Counted from the first letter of the stretch, positions 10,032 through 19,221 are shown. The stretch: 64,000 nt of DNA from Gracilinema caldarium DSM 7334 (GCF_000219725.1 NC_015732.1:434001-498000); one strand, 5' to 3'. Notes: generated by a model from the letters alone, not told the origin. Made by a program: numbers and translations.

Positions 10032-10304
10032 GTGGAAAACCAAATAGTTCAAGCCAAAAAAAGCAAGAGGGAGTTTGTTGGGATTGTAACCAGTGATAAG
10101 ATGGACAAAACCATTGTAGTGTCCATTGTATCCAAGACCCTGCACCCTCTTTATAAGAAATACGTCACTCGTATTAAAAAGGTTAAAGCTCATGATGAAA
10201 GCAATGAGGCTAAAATGGGCGACCGTGTACGGGTGGTCGAATGTAGACCTATCAGCAAAGAAAAATGCTGGAAGCTCGCTGAAATTGTTGAGCGGGCAAA
10301 GTAA
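10032..10304 (+). CDS. rpsQ: 30S ribosomal protein S17
   Basis: S17 is an early 16S rRNA-binding protein with an OB fold. It starts at GTG 10032 with AGGAG (10021-10025) upstream; 90 residues. The motif REFVGIVTSDKMDKTIVV opens the OB fold, and VRVVECRPISKEKCWKLAEIV closes it. A short basic N-terminal extension (QAKKSKR) is present. rplN follows. Confidence 0.96.
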   Translation: MENQIVQAKKSKREFVGIVTSDKMDKTIVVSIVSKTLHPLYKKYVTRIKKVKAHDESNEAKMGDRVRVVECRPISKEKCWKLAEIVERAK

Positions 10305-10322
10305 GGCAAGGGGAACAGCACT

Positions 10323-10691
10323 ATGATTCAGGTTGAAACGTTCCTGAATGTGGCCGATAACTCCGGTGCAAAAATCGTTCAATGTATTAAGGTATTGGGC
10401 GGTTCAAAGCGGAAATATGCTGGAATTGGCGACATCATCGTTGTGGCGGTAAAAGATGCCTTACCGACCTCAACAATAAAAAAGGGTTCCGTTGAGAAGG
10501 CTGTCATTGTTAGGACTCATAAGGAATTCCGTCGTCCTGATGGAACTTATATTCGGTTCGATGACAATGCTTGTGTAATTATCGACGCGAACAAGAATCC
10601 AAAGGGCAAGCGTATTTTTGGACCGGTTGCCCGTGAATTGCGCGAGAAAGATTTTATGAAAATCGTATCTCTCGCTCCTGAAGTTCTCTAA
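10323..10691 (+). CDS. rplN: 50S ribosomal protein L14
   Basis: L14 forms inter-subunit bridges and is the docking site of the silencing factor RsfS. The 122-residue length is the family norm. The start [17 protein letters not shown] and the block [18 protein letters not shown] are diagnostic, as is the end [12 protein letters not shown]. It is the first gene of the spc segment, continuous with the S10 segment here. Confidence 0.97.
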   Translation: MIQVETFLNVADNSGAKIVQCIKVLGGSKRKYAGIGDIIVVAVKDALPTSTIKKGSVEKAVIVRTHKEFRRPDGTYIRFDDNACVIIDANKNPKGKRIFGPVARELREKDFMKIVSLAPEVL

Positions 10692-10702
10692 GGAGAGGCG
10701 GT

Positions 10703-11020
10703 ATGACTCAGCACAAGTTCAAGCTGAAAAGAGAAGATACCGTACAGATTATTGCAGGCAAGGACAAGGGTAAGCGGGGAAAGATACTTAAAATTCTCCG
10801 TGATAAGGACCGTGTTGTAGTAGAAGGTGCGAACATTGTTAAAAAAGCAATGAAGCGCAAAAGCCAGCAGGATCGTGGCGGTATTGTAGAATTAGAAGCT
10901 CCGATTCATATCTCGAATGTTATGATCGTGTGTAAAAAGTGCGGACCTACCCGGATTGGTTATAAGCTTGAAGGGGATGCAAAGGTTCGTGTTTGCAAAA
11001 AATGCGGAGAGGCGTTGTGA
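10703..11020 (+). CDS. rplX: 50S ribosomal protein L24
   Basis: L24 starts assembly of the 50S subunit at the 5' end of 23S rRNA. The KOW motif ([18 protein letters not shown]) lies near residues 14-31. The 105-residue protein ends with two CxxC pairs (CKKCG near residue 79 and CKKCG near residue 100), a possible zinc knuckle seen in some L24 proteins. Its stop codon overlaps the ATG of rplE (ATGA), indicating coupled translation. Confidence 0.96.
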   Translation: MTQHKFKLKREDTVQIIAGKDKGKRGKILKILRDKDRVVVEGANIVKKAMKRKSQQDRGGIVELEAPIHISNVMIVCKKCGPTRIGYKLEGDAKVRVCKKCGEAL

Positions 11021-11571
11021 TGAAGAACTACGAACCGCGGCTCAAGAAGATCTATCGGGAAAAAATTGCTCCCGAGATGTTTAAAGAGTTCGGATACAAA
11101 TCGACAATGCAGACACCAAAAATCGAGAAGATTATCGTCAGCATGGGCGTAGGCGAGGCTCTTCAGAACAAGAAGCTTCTTGATGCTGCAATTGAGGATT
11201 TAACCCTGATTACGGGGCAGAAAGCAGTTAAAACAAAGGCTCGCAAGAGTATTGCTAACTTTAAAATTCGTGCCGGCCAGGAAATTGGTGCTCGGGTTAC
11301 CCTTCGTGGGGCTATTATGTACGAATTCCTTGATCGCCTTGTAAATGTTGCCTTACCCCGTGTTAAGGACTTCCGTGGTGTAAACCAGAATGCCTTCGAT
11401 GGACACGGAAATTATTCTCTCGGTATTACCGAGCAGATAATTTTCCCAGAAATCGATTTTGATAAGATTGAACGGGTAGCTGGTCTTAACATTGCAATAG
11501 TTACAACGGCGAATACCGATGCGGAGGCTAAGGCTCTCCTCGCCAAGTTCGGTATGCCCTTTAGGAAATAA
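11020..11571 (+). CDS. rplE: 50S ribosomal protein L5
   Basis: L5 binds 5S rRNA in the central protuberance and contacts the P-site tRNA. The ATG at 11020 ([15 protein letters not shown], 183 aa) overlaps the rplX stop, with GAGAGG in the 3' end of rplX as ribosome-binding site; a longer frame from 10993 is not needed. Conserved parts are [34 protein letters not shown] and the [22 protein letters not shown] segment. Confidence 0.96.
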   Translation: MKNYEPRLKKIYREKIAPEMFKEFGYKSTMQTPKIEKIIVSMGVGEALQNKKLLDAAIEDLTLITGQKAVKTKARKSIANFKIRAGQEIGARVTLRGAIMYEFLDRLVNVALPRVKDFRGVNQNAFDGHGNYSLGITEQIIFPEIDFDKIERVAGLNIAIVTTANTDAEAKALLAKFGMPFRK

Positions 11572-11582
11572 GCGAGGGACCT

Positions 11583-11768
11583 ATGGCCAGAAAAGCGATG
11601 ATTTTAAAGGCGTTAAAAACGCCGAAATATGCGACCAGAAAGGTTAACAGATGTCGGATCTGTGGACGCCCCCGGGGGTATCTGCGGAAATTTGAAATGT
11701 GCCGTCTTTGCTTCCGCAAACTTGCGAGCGAGGGACTTATTCCCGGCGTCACAAAATCGAGTTGGTAA
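11583..11768 (+). CDS. rpsN: 30S ribosomal protein S14, zinc-binding (C+) type
   Basis: S14 completes the 30S head near the A site. At 61 residues this is the short, zinc-dependent type (also called rpsZ), with [20 protein letters not shown] giving two CxxC pairs. No zinc-independent long form is seen in the window. It has GAGGGA upstream of its ATG and lies in the usual place between L5 and S8. Confidence 0.96.
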   Translation: MARKAMILKALKTPKYATRKVNRCRICGRPRGYLRKFEMCRLCFRKLASEGLIPGVTKSSW

Positions 11769-11782
11769 GGTAGGAGAACAGG

Positions 11783-12181
11783 ATGAGCGTTTCTGATCCC
11801 ATTGCGGATATGCTGACCAAGATCCGGAATGCCGGTATGGCGCGGCACGAAAAAGTCGATATCCCTACCTCCAAGCTTAAGCTTGAGATTGTCAAGATTT
11901 TAAAGACCGAGGGATATATAAAGAATTTTAAGAAAATTAATCAGGATGGTGCTAATACTATCCGTATTTTCTTGAAATATGATGAACAAACTAACCCGGT
12001 TATTCATGGTATAGAAAAGATTTCTAAACCAGGTCGACGGGTTTATACGGGCTATAAAAATATGCCCCGGGTGTTCAACGGGTTTGGTACCACAATCGTG
12101 TCTACTTCGATTGGGGTAACAACGGGAAAAAAGGCCGTCGAAAAGAAAGTCGGCGGTGAGATCATTTGTACCGTTTGGTAA
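11783..12181 (+). CDS. rpsH: 30S ribosomal protein S8
   Basis: S8 binds helix 21 of 16S rRNA; in E. coli it also represses the spc operon. The 132-residue protein begins [18 protein letters not shown] and ends with the family signature [32 protein letters not shown] precedes the ATG. Whether it controls its own operon here is not visible, since no spc-type operator was recognised. Confidence 0.97.
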   Translation: MSVSDPIADMLTKIRNAGMARHEKVDIPTSKLKLEIVKILKTEGYIKNFKKINQDGANTIRIFLKYDEQTNPVIHGIEKISKPGRRVYTGYKNMPRVFNGFGTTIVSTSIGVTTGKKAVEKKVGGEIICTVW

Positions 12182-12191
12182 GAGGGAGCTT

Positions 12192-12731
12192 ATGTCGCGA
12201 ATTGGAAAAATTCCGGTCAAAATCCCCCAGGGTGTGAAAATTGCCATCGGCGCTGACACTATTACTGTGGAAGGCCCGAAGGGGAAACTGACCCAGCAGT
12301 ACCATCCCGTTGTAACCTTTGAAACCGTGGGCAATGAAATTGTAGTCGGTAGAAAAAATGACGAAAAACAGACCCGTGCTTTTCATGGTTTGTACCGGAA
12401 TCTTTTAAACAACATGGTGATTGGTGTATCTGCCGGATTTACAAAGTCGTTAATTATCAACGGTGTTGGTTTCCGGGCGGAAGTAAAGGGAAATATACTA
12501 TCAATGAACCTCGGCTATTCTAACGACGTGTTCGTTGCAATTCCCAAGGATCTTACCGTAACCGCTGATGCGAATGGCAAGGTAACCATTAGTGGTGCTG
12601 ATAAGCAGCGGGTTGGTGAGTTTGCAGCTCAGATTCGTAAGCTGAGACTGCCCGAGCCCTACAAAGGCAAAGGTATCCGCTACGAAGATGAGACCATCAG
12701 AAGGAAAGTCGGTAAATCCGGCGTTAAATAG
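12192..12731 (+). CDS. rplF: 50S ribosomal protein L6
   Basis: L6 lies near the sarcin-ricin loop and the factor-binding site. ATG 12192 with GAGGGAG upstream gives [15 protein letters not shown] (179 aa); a longer frame from 12156 overlaps rpsH and is rejected. Two repeated domains are seen, and the C-terminal motif [17 protein letters not shown] is diagnostic for bacterial L6. Confidence 0.96.
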   Translation: MSRIGKIPVKIPQGVKIAIGADTITVEGPKGKLTQQYHPVVTFETVGNEIVVGRKNDEKQTRAFHGLYRNLLNNMVIGVSAGFTKSLIINGVGFRAEVKGNILSMNLGYSNDVFVAIPKDLTVTADANGKVTISGADKQRVGEFAAQIRKLRLPEPYKGKGIRYEDETIRRKVGKSGVK

Positions 12732-12742
12732 GGTAGCATGAT

Positions 12743-13105
12743 ATGATACGTAAAATGCTTGATAAGGATAGAAAGCGGCTTAAGAGAAAATTTCACATCC
12801 GCAAGCGCATCAGCGGAACTGCTGAGCGTCCTCGGATGAGTGTTTTCCGGAGTAACCGCTCGCTCTATATTCAGGTCATTGATGATACGGTAGGTAAGAC
12901 TATTGCATCAGCTTCCACATTGGAAAAGGACCTGAAGGATATTAAACGGAATGTCGAAGGTGCTGAAAAACTCGGCGAAATCATGGGAAAAAGACTTCTT
13001 GAGAAGAACATTAAAACCGTGGTTTTTGACAGGAACGGATATCTTTATCACGGCCTCGTTAAAGCGATGGCCGATGGCGCCCGGAAAGCCGGGATCCAGT
13101 TCTAG
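12743..13105 (+). CDS. rplR: 50S ribosomal protein L18
   Basis: L18 binds 5S rRNA with L5. The 120-residue protein has a basic N terminus ([18 protein letters not shown]), the [20 protein letters not shown] block and the C-terminal [24 protein letters not shown] typical of the family. Its Shine-Dalgarno sequence is weak, so coupling to rplF is likely. rpsE follows after 8 bp. Confidence 0.96.
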   Translation: MIRKMLDKDRKRLKRKFHIRKRISGTAERPRMSVFRSNRSLYIQVIDDTVGKTIASASTLEKDLKDIKRNVEGAEKLGEIMGKRLLEKNIKTVVFDRNGYLYHGLVKAMADGARKAGIQF

Positions 13106-13113
13106 GGGGCTAC

Positions 13114-13635
13114 ATGGACCAAGCACGGGAAAGAGATAAAGAAAAAAATTACCAGGAAAAAGAATTTGTAGAAAAACTGGTAAAGCTCAACCGGACTGCA
13201 AAGGTTGTAAAGGGTGGACGGCGGTTTTCCTTCTCTGCCCTTACCGTTGTAGGTGACCGGAAGGGTAATGTTGGGTATGGATTTGGCAAGGCCAACGACG
13301 TTTCTGAAGCAATTCGGAAAAGTTTGGAAAAGGCAAAACGGAATATGGTGAAAATTCCTTTACGGAATGGGACTATACCCCATGATGTACAGGCTGATTT
13401 TAAAGCTTCTACCGTTCTGCTTAAGCCTGCTACTTCCGGTACTGGTATTATTGCTGGCGGTCCTGTCCGGGCTGTCATGGAAGCCGGTGGTGTAACCGAT
13501 GTGTTAAGCAAATCTATCGGAGCCAGCAATCAATACAATGTTCTCAAGGCAACTTTTAAGTGCATTACCAAAATGATGGATGCTAAAGTTGTGGCAAAAA
13601 ACCGGGGCAAAGCTCTGAAGGATCTATGGGGTTAA
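13114..13635 (+). CDS. rpsE: 30S ribosomal protein S5
   Basis: S5 contributes to decoding accuracy and to mRNA entry, and is a site of spectinomycin resistance. The 173-residue protein has the double-stranded RNA-binding-like domain ([35 protein letters not shown]) and the C-terminal [20 protein letters not shown] motif. The loop near residue 30 looks normal. Its N terminus is unusually charged ([16 protein letters not shown]). Confidence 0.97.
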   Translation: MDQARERDKEKNYQEKEFVEKLVKLNRTAKVVKGGRRFSFSALTVVGDRKGNVGYGFGKANDVSEAIRKSLEKAKRNMVKIPLRNGTIPHDVQADFKASTVLLKPATSGTGIIAGGPVRAVMEAGGVTDVLSKSIGASNQYNVLKATFKCITKMMDAKVVAKNRGKALKDLWG

Positions 13636-13639
13636 GGCA

Positions 13640-13825
13640 ATGGCAAAGAAAATTCGTATTCGCCTTGTACGCAGCACTATAGGTACGCTTCCTGCTCAGC
13701 GGGCTACTGTCCGGTCTCTGGGGCTTAGGAAAATTGGTTCTACTACAGAGAAGGAAGTAAACCCTGCAATTATGGGAATGGTTCAAGCGGTTTCCCATCT
13801 GGTTTCTGTTGAGGAGATCGAATAG
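13640..13825 (+). CDS. rpmD: 50S ribosomal protein L30
   Basis: L30 is a small 50S protein with a ferredoxin-like fold. The 61 residues read KKIRIRLVRSTIGTLPAQRATVRSLGLRKI in the conserved core, with no insertions. It starts 4 bp after rpsE and its TAG stop directly abuts the ATG of rplO. It is absent in some bacterial lineages, so its presence here is worth recording. Confidence 0.95.
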   Translation: MAKKIRIRLVRSTIGTLPAQRATVRSLGLRKIGSTTEKEVNPAIMGMVQAVSHLVSVEEIE

Positions 13826-14278
13826 ATGCATGACTTTAATTTACACGCACCTGAAGGTGCGAATAAACGCAAAAGAATAGTTGGCCGCGGTCAGGGATCT
13901 GGCCGTGGTACAACTGCAGGTCGCGGTAACAAGGGGCAGAAATCTCGGTCTGGCGGTAAAACCTATGTAGGGTTTGAAGGCGGACAGATGCCTTTGTACC
14001 GCCGCTTAGCACAGCGTGGTTTTTCTAACTATCCCTTTAAAAAGGTTTATGAGATCGTCAATTTAGGCGAGATCCAGAATCGGTTTAACGATGGTGAGAC
14101 AGTAAGTAATGTTTCATTGTTTGAAAAGGGTTTGGTTAAAAAAGCCGCTTTAATAAAGGTTCTCTCCGATGGAGAATTCACCAAAAAGCTCAATTTTAAA
14201 GTAGACGCAGTATCCGCTGCGGCTAAAGAAAAAATTGAGAAAGCTGGCGGCACCGTTGTCGTCTCGGCTAAGAAATAA
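13826..14278 (+). CDS. rplO: 50S ribosomal protein L15
   Basis: L15 is a late-assembly 50S protein. The 150-residue sequence has the glycine-rich, basic N-terminal region (KRIVGRGQGSGRGTTAGRG, KSRSGG, FEGGQMPLYRRLAQRGF) that threads into 23S rRNA and a globular C-terminal half. It starts immediately after rpmD with no spacer. secY follows after 23 bp, as in most bacteria. Confidence 0.97.
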   Translation: MHDFNLHAPEGANKRKRIVGRGQGSGRGTTAGRGNKGQKSRSGGKTYVGFEGGQMPLYRRLAQRGFSNYPFKKVYEIVNLGEIQNRFNDGETVSNVSLFEKGLVKKAALIKVLSDGEFTKKLNFKVDAVSAAAKEKIEKAGGTVVVSAKK

Positions 14279-14301
14279 CCTAGCGAGGCGGGGAACGTTT
14301 T

Positions 14302-15621
14302 ATGGCAACTAATCCTTTAGTAGGTATCTTCAGGGTCAAAGAGCTCCGGGAACGGGTGATCTTCACGATGCTGATGCTCATCGTTTTCCGCCTCGGTGCG
14401 GTACTACCCATTCCGGGCATCAACGTTAATGCATTAAAAGCCTATTTTCTGTCTCAGCAGAATACAGGCAATGCTATTGTAGATTACCTTGATTTCTTTG
14501 CTGGCGGTGCTTTTACGAATTTTTCGGTCTTTATGCTTGGTATTATGCCCTACATCTCCATGTCGATCATAATGCAGCTGTTTCTCATTATCTTCCCCAG
14601 TCTTAAAAAGCTTTCGGAAGAAGAAGGGGGCCGGAAAAAAATCCAGAGCTACCAGCGGATGGGGACTGTCGTTATCTGTCTTATTCAGTCCTATGCGGTT
14701 ACTGTTTGGGCAGACAGGATCCCGAATGCAATAACTATATCTAAGCTTTCTTATACCCTGATTGCAATGATAACGGTTACCACGGGAACCATGTTCCTCA
14801 TGTGGATTGGTGAACAGATTACTAAGCGGGGGATCGGAAACGGTATCTCGCTGTTGATCTTTGCCGGTATCGTTGCACGTCTGCCCCGGGCAGTATGGGA
14901 ACTCGTTACCAAAGTTAAAAATAGAGAGCTTAACCCGGTATTTATGATAGTTGTCTTTGTAATGTTTATAGCAGTAGTTGCTCTCGTTGTTTTTGAACAG
15001 CAGGGACAACGGAAAATTCCGGTGAACTATGCAAAACGGGTAGTTGGACGAAAGATGTATGGTGCTCAAAATACCTATATTCCTTTTAAAATTAATCCCT
15101 CTGGTGTTATTCCAGTTATTTTTGCATCATCGTTATTAACGTTCCCGTTGCAGATTGCTTCCGGTATTGGTGCAAATGTAAAATGGCTGGCTGATTTTTC
15201 TCGGTGGTTAAGTCCTCATGGGGTAGCGTATAATATTTTATACACGCTCCTCATTATTTTCTTTGCCTATTTCTATACTCAGGTTTCACTGAATCCTATA
15301 GAAATTGCGAAGAATATACGTGAAAATGGCGGCTCTATCCCAGGCATCCGGACAGACAAGATCGAAGAATATTTAATGGCTATTTTGAATAGAATTATTC
15401 TTCCTGGATCCTTGTATCTTGCATTAATAGCCATCTTGCCTACAATTATCCAGACATTGTTCAATTTTCCTGCCTCTATCAGTTATCTGATGGGTGGAAC
15501 GTCTTTGTTGATTCTTGTAGGTGTTGATCTAGATACCATGAGCCAGGTAGATGCCCTTCTTAAAATGCATCACCATGATGGTTTAGCAAGGAAGGGGCAT
15601 ATCCGTTCAAGGAATCTATAG
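14302..15621 (+). CDS. secY: Preprotein translocase channel subunit SecY
   Basis: SecY is the inner-membrane channel of the Sec pathway. The 439-residue protein has about ten hydrophobic helices. It shows the plug/TM2 region, the GGRKKIQSYQRMGTVV cytoplasmic loop and the conserved WIGEQITKRGIGNGISLLIFAGI segment. Later parts include FAYFYTQVSLNPIEIAKNIRENGG and IPGIRTDKIEEYL. GAGGCGGGGA precedes the start. A 150-bp structured gap separates it from rpmJ, the first true break in this gene chain. Confidence 0.97.
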   Translation: MATNPLVGIFRVKELRERVIFTMLMLIVFRLGAVLPIPGINVNALKAYFLSQQNTGNAIVDYLDFFAGGAFTNFSVFMLGIMPYISMSIIMQLFLIIFPSLKKLSEEEGGRKKIQSYQRMGTVVICLIQSYAVTVWADRIPNAITISKLSYTLIAMITVTTGTMFLMWIGEQITKRGIGNGISLLIFAGIVARLPRAVWELVTKVKNRELNPVFMIVVFVMFIAVVALVVFEQQGQRKIPVNYAKRVVGRKMYGAQNTYIPFKINPSGVIPVIFASSLLTFPLQIASGIGANVKWLADFSRWLSPHGVAYNILYTLLIIFFAYFYTQVSLNPIEIAKNIRENGGSIPGIRTDKIEEYLMAILNRIILPGSLYLALIAILPTIIQTLFNFPASISYLMGGTSLLILVGVDLDTMSQVDALLKMHHHDGLARKGHIRSRNL

Positions 15622-15622
15622 T

Positions 15623-15647
15623 GTATTATAGATAACATCTATAATAC
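15623..15647 (+). repeat. Perfect hairpin directly after secY
   Basis: An 11-bp perfect inverted repeat (15623-15633 with 15637-15647) with a 3-nt loop begins two bases after the secY stop. No U-tract follows, so it looks more like an mRNA 3'-end stabiliser or processing site than a classical terminator. Confidence 0.6.
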
Positions 15648-15664
15648 GATTGAGCAATTAGGAC

Positions 15665-15693
15665 TTGGCGAAACTTAAAAAATTCGCTTTAAT
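15665..15693 (+). promoter_or_regulatory. Candidate promoter of the alpha segment (rpmJ-rplQ)
   Basis: TTGGCG (15665-15670), a 17-bp spacer and TTTAAT (15688-15693) predict a transcript start near 15700, exactly where the long leader hairpin begins. Confidence 0.45.
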
Positions 15694-15699
15694 ATCTGA

Positions 15700-15745
15700 A
15701 TCGAGTTTATGCTACCCCCCCAGGTCTACGAAGCATAAACTCGAT
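15700..15745 (+). promoter_or_regulatory. Long leader hairpin upstream of rpmJ
   Basis: A perfect 14-bp stem (15700-15713 with 15732-15745) encloses an 18-nt loop that contains seven consecutive C residues. It ends 26 nt before the rpmJ ATG. In other bacteria the alpha operon is controlled by S4 binding to a leader; this hairpin is a candidate but does not match the E. coli pseudoknot by eye. Confidence 0.5.
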
Positions 15746-15771
15746 AGTTATACAAAGAAGGGAGTAGTAGG

Positions 15772-15885
15772 ATGAAAGTCCGAACAAGTGTAAAGCCCAT
15801 TTGCGATAAATGCAAAGTGATTAAACGGAACGGTATCGTCCGGATAATCTGTGAGAATCCAAAGCATAAGCAGAAACAAGGGTAA
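15772..15885 (+). CDS. rpmJ: 50S ribosomal protein L36, zinc-binding type
   Basis: L36 is the smallest 50S protein and helps organise 23S rRNA near the factor-binding region. The 37-residue ORF reads [20 protein letters not shown] and continues to a C-x4-H pair (ICENPKH), the zinc-ribbon form. GGGAG lies upstream of the ATG. rpsM starts 14 bp after the stop. The length and motif make the identification secure despite its small size. Confidence 0.95.
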   Translation: MKVRTSVKPICDKCKVIKRNGIVRIICENPKHKQKQG

Positions 15886-15899
15886 GGAGGTAGACCGCA

Positions 15900-16265
15900 A
15901 TGGCACGTATCGCGGGAGTTGACCTCCCTAATAAACATGTTAACATTGCACTGACGTATATTTATGGAATCGGTCGGCCGAGCGCGGATGAGATTTGTGC
16001 AAAAACCAAAATCGATCCAAACCGGAAAATGAATGATCTTTCACAGGAAGAAGTCAATGAGCTCAGGCAGCTTATTGAAAATGAATACAAAGTGGAAGGT
16101 CGTTTACGCACCGAAATTGCGCTTAATATCAAACGGCTTATGGACATTGGCTGTTACCGCGGTTTGCGGCACCGAAAGGGGCTTCCTGTCCGTGGACAGC
16201 GAACAAGGACTAATGCTCGTACCCGTAAGGGTAAGAAGAAGACCGTCGCTGGAAAGAAGAAGTAG
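15900..16265 (+). CDS. rpsM: 30S ribosomal protein S13
   Basis: S13 is a 30S head protein that forms bridges to the 50S subunit and contacts the P-site tRNA. The 121-residue sequence has [20 protein letters not shown] at the start, the helix-hairpin-helix region and the C-terminal [20 protein letters not shown] with a basic tail ([10 protein letters not shown]). AAGGAGG in the preceding gene end is a strong ribosome-binding site. Confidence 0.97.
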   Translation: MARIAGVDLPNKHVNIALTYIYGIGRPSADEICAKTKIDPNRKMNDLSQEEVNELRQLIENEYKVEGRLRTEIALNIKRLMDIGCYRGLRHRKGLPVRGQRTRTNARTRKGKKKTVAGKKK

Positions 16266-16282
16266 GCGGAGGATTGTGAATC

Positions 16283-16663
16283 GTGGCTGATACCAAGAAA
16301 CGAAAAGAGAAAAAATCAGTATACGAGGGGAATGTCTATATTCAGGCAACCTTTAATAACACTATTGTTACCATTACGGATATGATGGGAAATGCGATTT
16401 CCTGGGCTAGTTCCGGTGGTCTTGGGTTCCGTGGCGCTAAAAAATCCACCCCCTTTGCTGCTCAGACTGTGACTGAGACTGCTGCTCAAAAGGCAATGCA
16501 GGTAGGTTTACGGGAAGTGCATGTATACGTAAAAGGTCCTGGCATTGGCCGTGAATCGGCTATTCGTCAGCTTGGAACAATGGGAATTAAAGTTAAATCG
16601 ATCAATGATGTAACCCCTATTCCCCATAATGGCTGCCGGCCCAGAAAGACTCGGCGTATCTAA
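16283..16663 (+). CDS. rpsK: 30S ribosomal protein S11
   Basis: S11 lies on the platform and helps select mRNA. The frame starts at GTG 16283 ([16 protein letters not shown], 126 aa); another GTG at 16276 is out of frame. Key parts are [35 protein letters not shown] and the C-terminal [17 protein letters not shown]. Order S13-S11-S4-alpha-L17 is the normal alpha operon. Confidence 0.96.
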   Translation: MADTKKRKEKKSVYEGNVYIQATFNNTIVTITDMMGNAISWASSGGLGFRGAKKSTPFAAQTVTETAAQKAMQVGLREVHVYVKGPGIGRESAIRQLGTMGIKVKSINDVTPIPHNGCRPRKTRRI

Positions 16664-16680
16664 GAGAGGGTTAAGAAACT

Positions 16681-17316
16681 ATGGCTCGTTATACTGGACC
16701 AGTATGTCGTCTCTGCCGAACTGAGCAGAAAAAGCTGTTTTTAAAAGGGGATCGCTGTAAAAGCGATAAGTGTCCCATCAATAAAAAACGTCCTGCCCCA
16801 GGGAAGGATCCTAAGGGACGGATTGGCAAGCGTTCCGATTATGGAATGCAGCTTCGGGAAAAACAGAAGCTTAAGAGAATTTATGGTATGCAGGAAAAGC
16901 AGTTCGCGATTTTCTTTGATCGCGCCCTTCGTATGCCTGGAGTTACCGGTGAAAACCTCTTTATGCTTCTTGAGCGACGGCTTGATAATGTTGTATATCG
17001 CCTGAGATTTGCCGTAAGCCGGACTCAAGCCCGACAGATTGTGCTGCATGGACACGTTATGGTTAACGGTAAGGTTGTAAATATACCTTCATACCTTGTT
17101 AAACCAAATGAAGTTATTGAAATTAAAGAAGCAAGCAAAGGCTTAACCGTAATTAAGGATGCTTTGAAAGAATTTGGTAAAGCTGGTGTTATGCCTTGGC
17201 TGCATCTGGATCCTGATGCGATGAAAGGGACTTTCCTTGCTATTCCTCGGCGAAGTGATATTACCGATTTAGCGGATATCAAGGAACAAATGGTCGTCGA
17301 ATTATACTCAAAATAA
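16681..17316 (+). CDS. rpsD: 30S ribosomal protein S4, zinc-binding (C+) type
   Basis: S4 nucleates assembly of the 30S body and is the usual alpha-operon regulator. The 211-residue protein keeps the N-terminal zinc site (CRLC near residue 9, then C-x4-C near 26-31), as in C+ S4 proteins. The S4 RNA-binding domain is seen around residues 100-165 (RRLDNVVYRLRFAVSRTQARQ, HGHVMVNGKVVNIPS). It could bind the hairpin leader before rpmJ; that is inference. Confidence 0.96.
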   Translation: MARYTGPVCRLCRTEQKKLFLKGDRCKSDKCPINKKRPAPGKDPKGRIGKRSDYGMQLREKQKLKRIYGMQEKQFAIFFDRALRMPGVTGENLFMLLERRLDNVVYRLRFAVSRTQARQIVLHGHVMVNGKVVNIPSYLVKPNEVIEIKEASKGLTVIKDALKEFGKAGVMPWLHLDPDAMKGTFLAIPRRSDITDLADIKEQMVVELYSK

Positions 17317-17325
17317 GGAGTTCCA

Positions 17326-18381
17326 ATGGCCCGTAAGAATCTGCTTAAAGGATTTAAACGTCCGAAAGGCATCACCTTTGAGCACGGTGAACTTAAGCCT
17401 AATTATGGCAAGTTTATCGCGGCCCCCTTCGAACCTGGTTTTGGAACGACTGTGGGTAATACCTTGCGGAGGGTTCTCCTTTCTTCGATTCAGGGGTATG
17501 CAGTTACCGCTGTTAAGATTACATCCTATGATAAGGATGGTGTACCTCATGTTGTATCTAGCGAATTCGAGAATATTCCTAATATTGTCGAAGACACCCT
17601 TGAGGTTATTAATAATCTTAAACAGATGCGGCTTAGACTGCCTGAAGAAGTAGAGCAGGATACCCTTCTCTATGAATGGAAAGGTCAGTGCGAAATTAAG
17701 AGTGATGATTTTAGCCGACCGGGCCAGTTAGAGGTTCTGAGTCAGGGTCAGCATATTATGACCCTGATGGATGATGCCCGAATTGAACTGGAAATCCAGG
17801 TTGACCTTGGCCGTGGATATGTACCTTCCGAGGTAAATGAAAAGTATATTGAAGTCATAGGTACCATTCCTATGGATGCAATATTTACGCCGGTCAAAAA
17901 GGTCAAATATACGGTAGAACCAACTAGGGTCGGCCAACGAAGTGATTACGATAAACTGATTCTAGAAGTATGGACCGATGGTACCATTCGTCCTGATGAT
18001 GCACTTGCTGAAGCTGCAAAAATCGCCAAGGATCATTTATCAGTATTTATCAATTTTGATGAGAACAACCTGGGTTCTGAAGATGATATGGATGAAGGGG
18101 ATGAGCGGATTCGACAGATTCTGAACACCCCGGTAGAAGAGCTTGAACTCTCTGTCCGTTCATCAAATTGTTTGAAAAATGCGAATATCCGGACTATTGG
18201 TGAATTAACCAGAAAGACCGAAGATGATATCGCAAAAACACGGAATTTCGGGAAAAAGTCGTTACAGGAGATTAAAGAAAAACTGAAAGAATGGAATCTT
18301 TCTCTTGGAATGACCGATTATAGTGTTCTCAAGAATTCAGTTAAATTAACCGCTGAGAAGGAAGAAGAAGATGAAGCATAA
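17326..18381 (+). CDS. rpoA: RNA polymerase alpha subunit
   Basis: The alpha subunit dimerises to start core assembly and contacts promoters and activators through its C-terminal domain. The 351-residue protein has the N-terminal domain ([20 protein letters not shown]) and, after an acidic linker rich in D/E (near residues 244-262), a C-terminal domain with helix-hairpin-helix features ([29 protein letters not shown]). Its last 11 bases overlap rplQ. Confidence 0.98.
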   Translation: MARKNLLKGFKRPKGITFEHGELKPNYGKFIAAPFEPGFGTTVGNTLRRVLLSSIQGYAVTAVKITSYDKDGVPHVVSSEFENIPNIVEDTLEVINNLKQMRLRLPEEVEQDTLLYEWKGQCEIKSDDFSRPGQLEVLSQGQHIMTLMDDARIELEIQVDLGRGYVPSEVNEKYIEVIGTIPMDAIFTPVKKVKYTVEPTRVGQRSDYDKLILEVWTDGTIRPDDALAEAAKIAKDHLSVFINFDENNLGSEDDMDEGDERIRQILNTPVEELELSVRSSNCLKNANIRTIGELTRKTEDDIAKTRNFGKKSLQEIKEKLKEWNLSLGMTDYSVLKNSVKLTAEKEEEDEA

Positions 18382-18835
18382 AATTGGCTTTAATCGCTTG
18401 GAGCGTACCGCGGCTCATCGGAAAGCCCTTCATCGCAATATGGTGACCGCATTGTTTAAGTACGAGCGGATTACCACCACTAAAGCGAAGGCTCTTGAAA
18501 TTCGGCGGTCTGCCGAGAAACTCATTACAAGAGCGAAGGAAGATACCGTTCATAACCGGCGGTTGGTCGCTCGCAGGCTCTTTGATGAGAGCATGGTAAC
18601 GAAACTGTTTACCAACATTGCCCTCAGAATGAAGGATAGGCATGGTGGATATACGAGAATCCTTAAACTGGGTGAACGGGCTGGCGATGCTGCGGAAATG
18701 GTAATCCTTGAATTGGTTGACTATAAGCTTCCCGAAAAGGAAGAAAAGTCGGAAAAAAAAGCCAAAAAGGATGAACCTAAAAAGGAAACCAAAAAAGCTG
18801 CAAAACCAAAGGCTCAGAAAGCTGAAGCAAAGTAA
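18371..18835 (+). CDS. rplQ: 50S ribosomal protein L17 with lysine-rich tail
   Basis: L17 sits near the tunnel exit. The N-terminal ~118 residues are the conserved domain ([38 protein letters not shown]). The 154-residue total is longer than the common ~120 because of a low-complexity tail of Lys, Glu and Ala from about residue 122. Such tails occur in some lineages and probably extend along the rRNA. It overlaps rpoA by 11 bp. A small zinc-ribbon gene follows 14 bp later. Confidence 0.96.
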   Translation: MKHKIGFNRLERTAAHRKALHRNMVTALFKYERITTTKAKALEIRRSAEKLITRAKEDTVHNRRLVARRLFDESMVTKLFTNIALRMKDRHGGYTRILKLGERAGDAAEMVILELVDYKLPEKEEKSEKKAKKDEPKKETKKAAKPKAQKAEAK

Positions 18836-18849
18836 GGGAGGATGCCCAC

Positions 18850-19026
18850 ATGTCCAAGGCTCATAGAGGTAAGGGAATACGAGAATTGCCTACACATGGA
18901 CGGGGTGTATGCCCTGTTTGCAAACGTAGCAACGTGAAAGTCCTGTATGAACAGGAAGTTAATGGTGCAAAGGTAAAGATTTGCAAAACCTGCAAAGCAG
19001 CACTCAAACATGGTAAGGCTGTGTAA
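18850..19026 (+). CDS. 58-residue zinc-ribbon-like protein, last gene of the ribosomal operon
   Basis: A short ORF begins at ATG 18850 with a strong GGGAGGA ribosome-binding site 4-10 bases upstream. The protein is basic and has two CxxC pairs (CPVC near residue 22 and CKTC near residue 45) separated by 20 residues, the layout of a small zinc ribbon. It is co-transcribed with rplQ (14-bp gap) and is followed by the operon terminator. I do not recognise it as a named ribosomal protein. Its position, charge and fold suggest an rRNA- or ribosome-associated factor; that is inference. Confidence 0.8.
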   Translation: MSKAHRGKGIRELPTHGRGVCPVCKRSNVKVLYEQEVNGAKVKICKTCKAALKHGKAV

Positions 19027-19051
19027 GGTCTGAAATCTGTAATGATAGAAG

Positions 19052-19079
19052 CCCTGGTCCATAAGGCCAGGGTTTTTTT
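19052..19079 (+). terminator. Terminator of the S10-spc-alpha superoperon
   Basis: A stem CCCTGGTC with GGCCAGGG (one G-U pair, 5-nt loop) is followed by seven T residues. It lies 25 bp after the zinc-ribbon gene. Confidence 0.9.
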
Positions 19080-19191
19080 ATGCTGTAATGATGAGTGTTC
19101 GTATTTAAATATAATTATATCGATACAGTCCTTGTAAAGAAATTAAATAAATATGCATTAAATATGCAAAAAGCCCTAGACAAACTGCATA

Positions 19192-19221
19192 TTGATAACT
19201 ATTATTCAATACGAGTATAGG
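19192..19221 (+). promoter_or_regulatory. Candidate promoter of the branched-chain amino-acid transporter
   Basis: TTGATA (19192-19197), an 18-bp spacer and TATAGG (19216-19221) lie 26 bp before the start codon. The rest of the 19,080-19,247 gap is A+T rich and repeats ATATGCA twice (from 19152 and 19162), but holds no gene. Confidence 0.45.
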
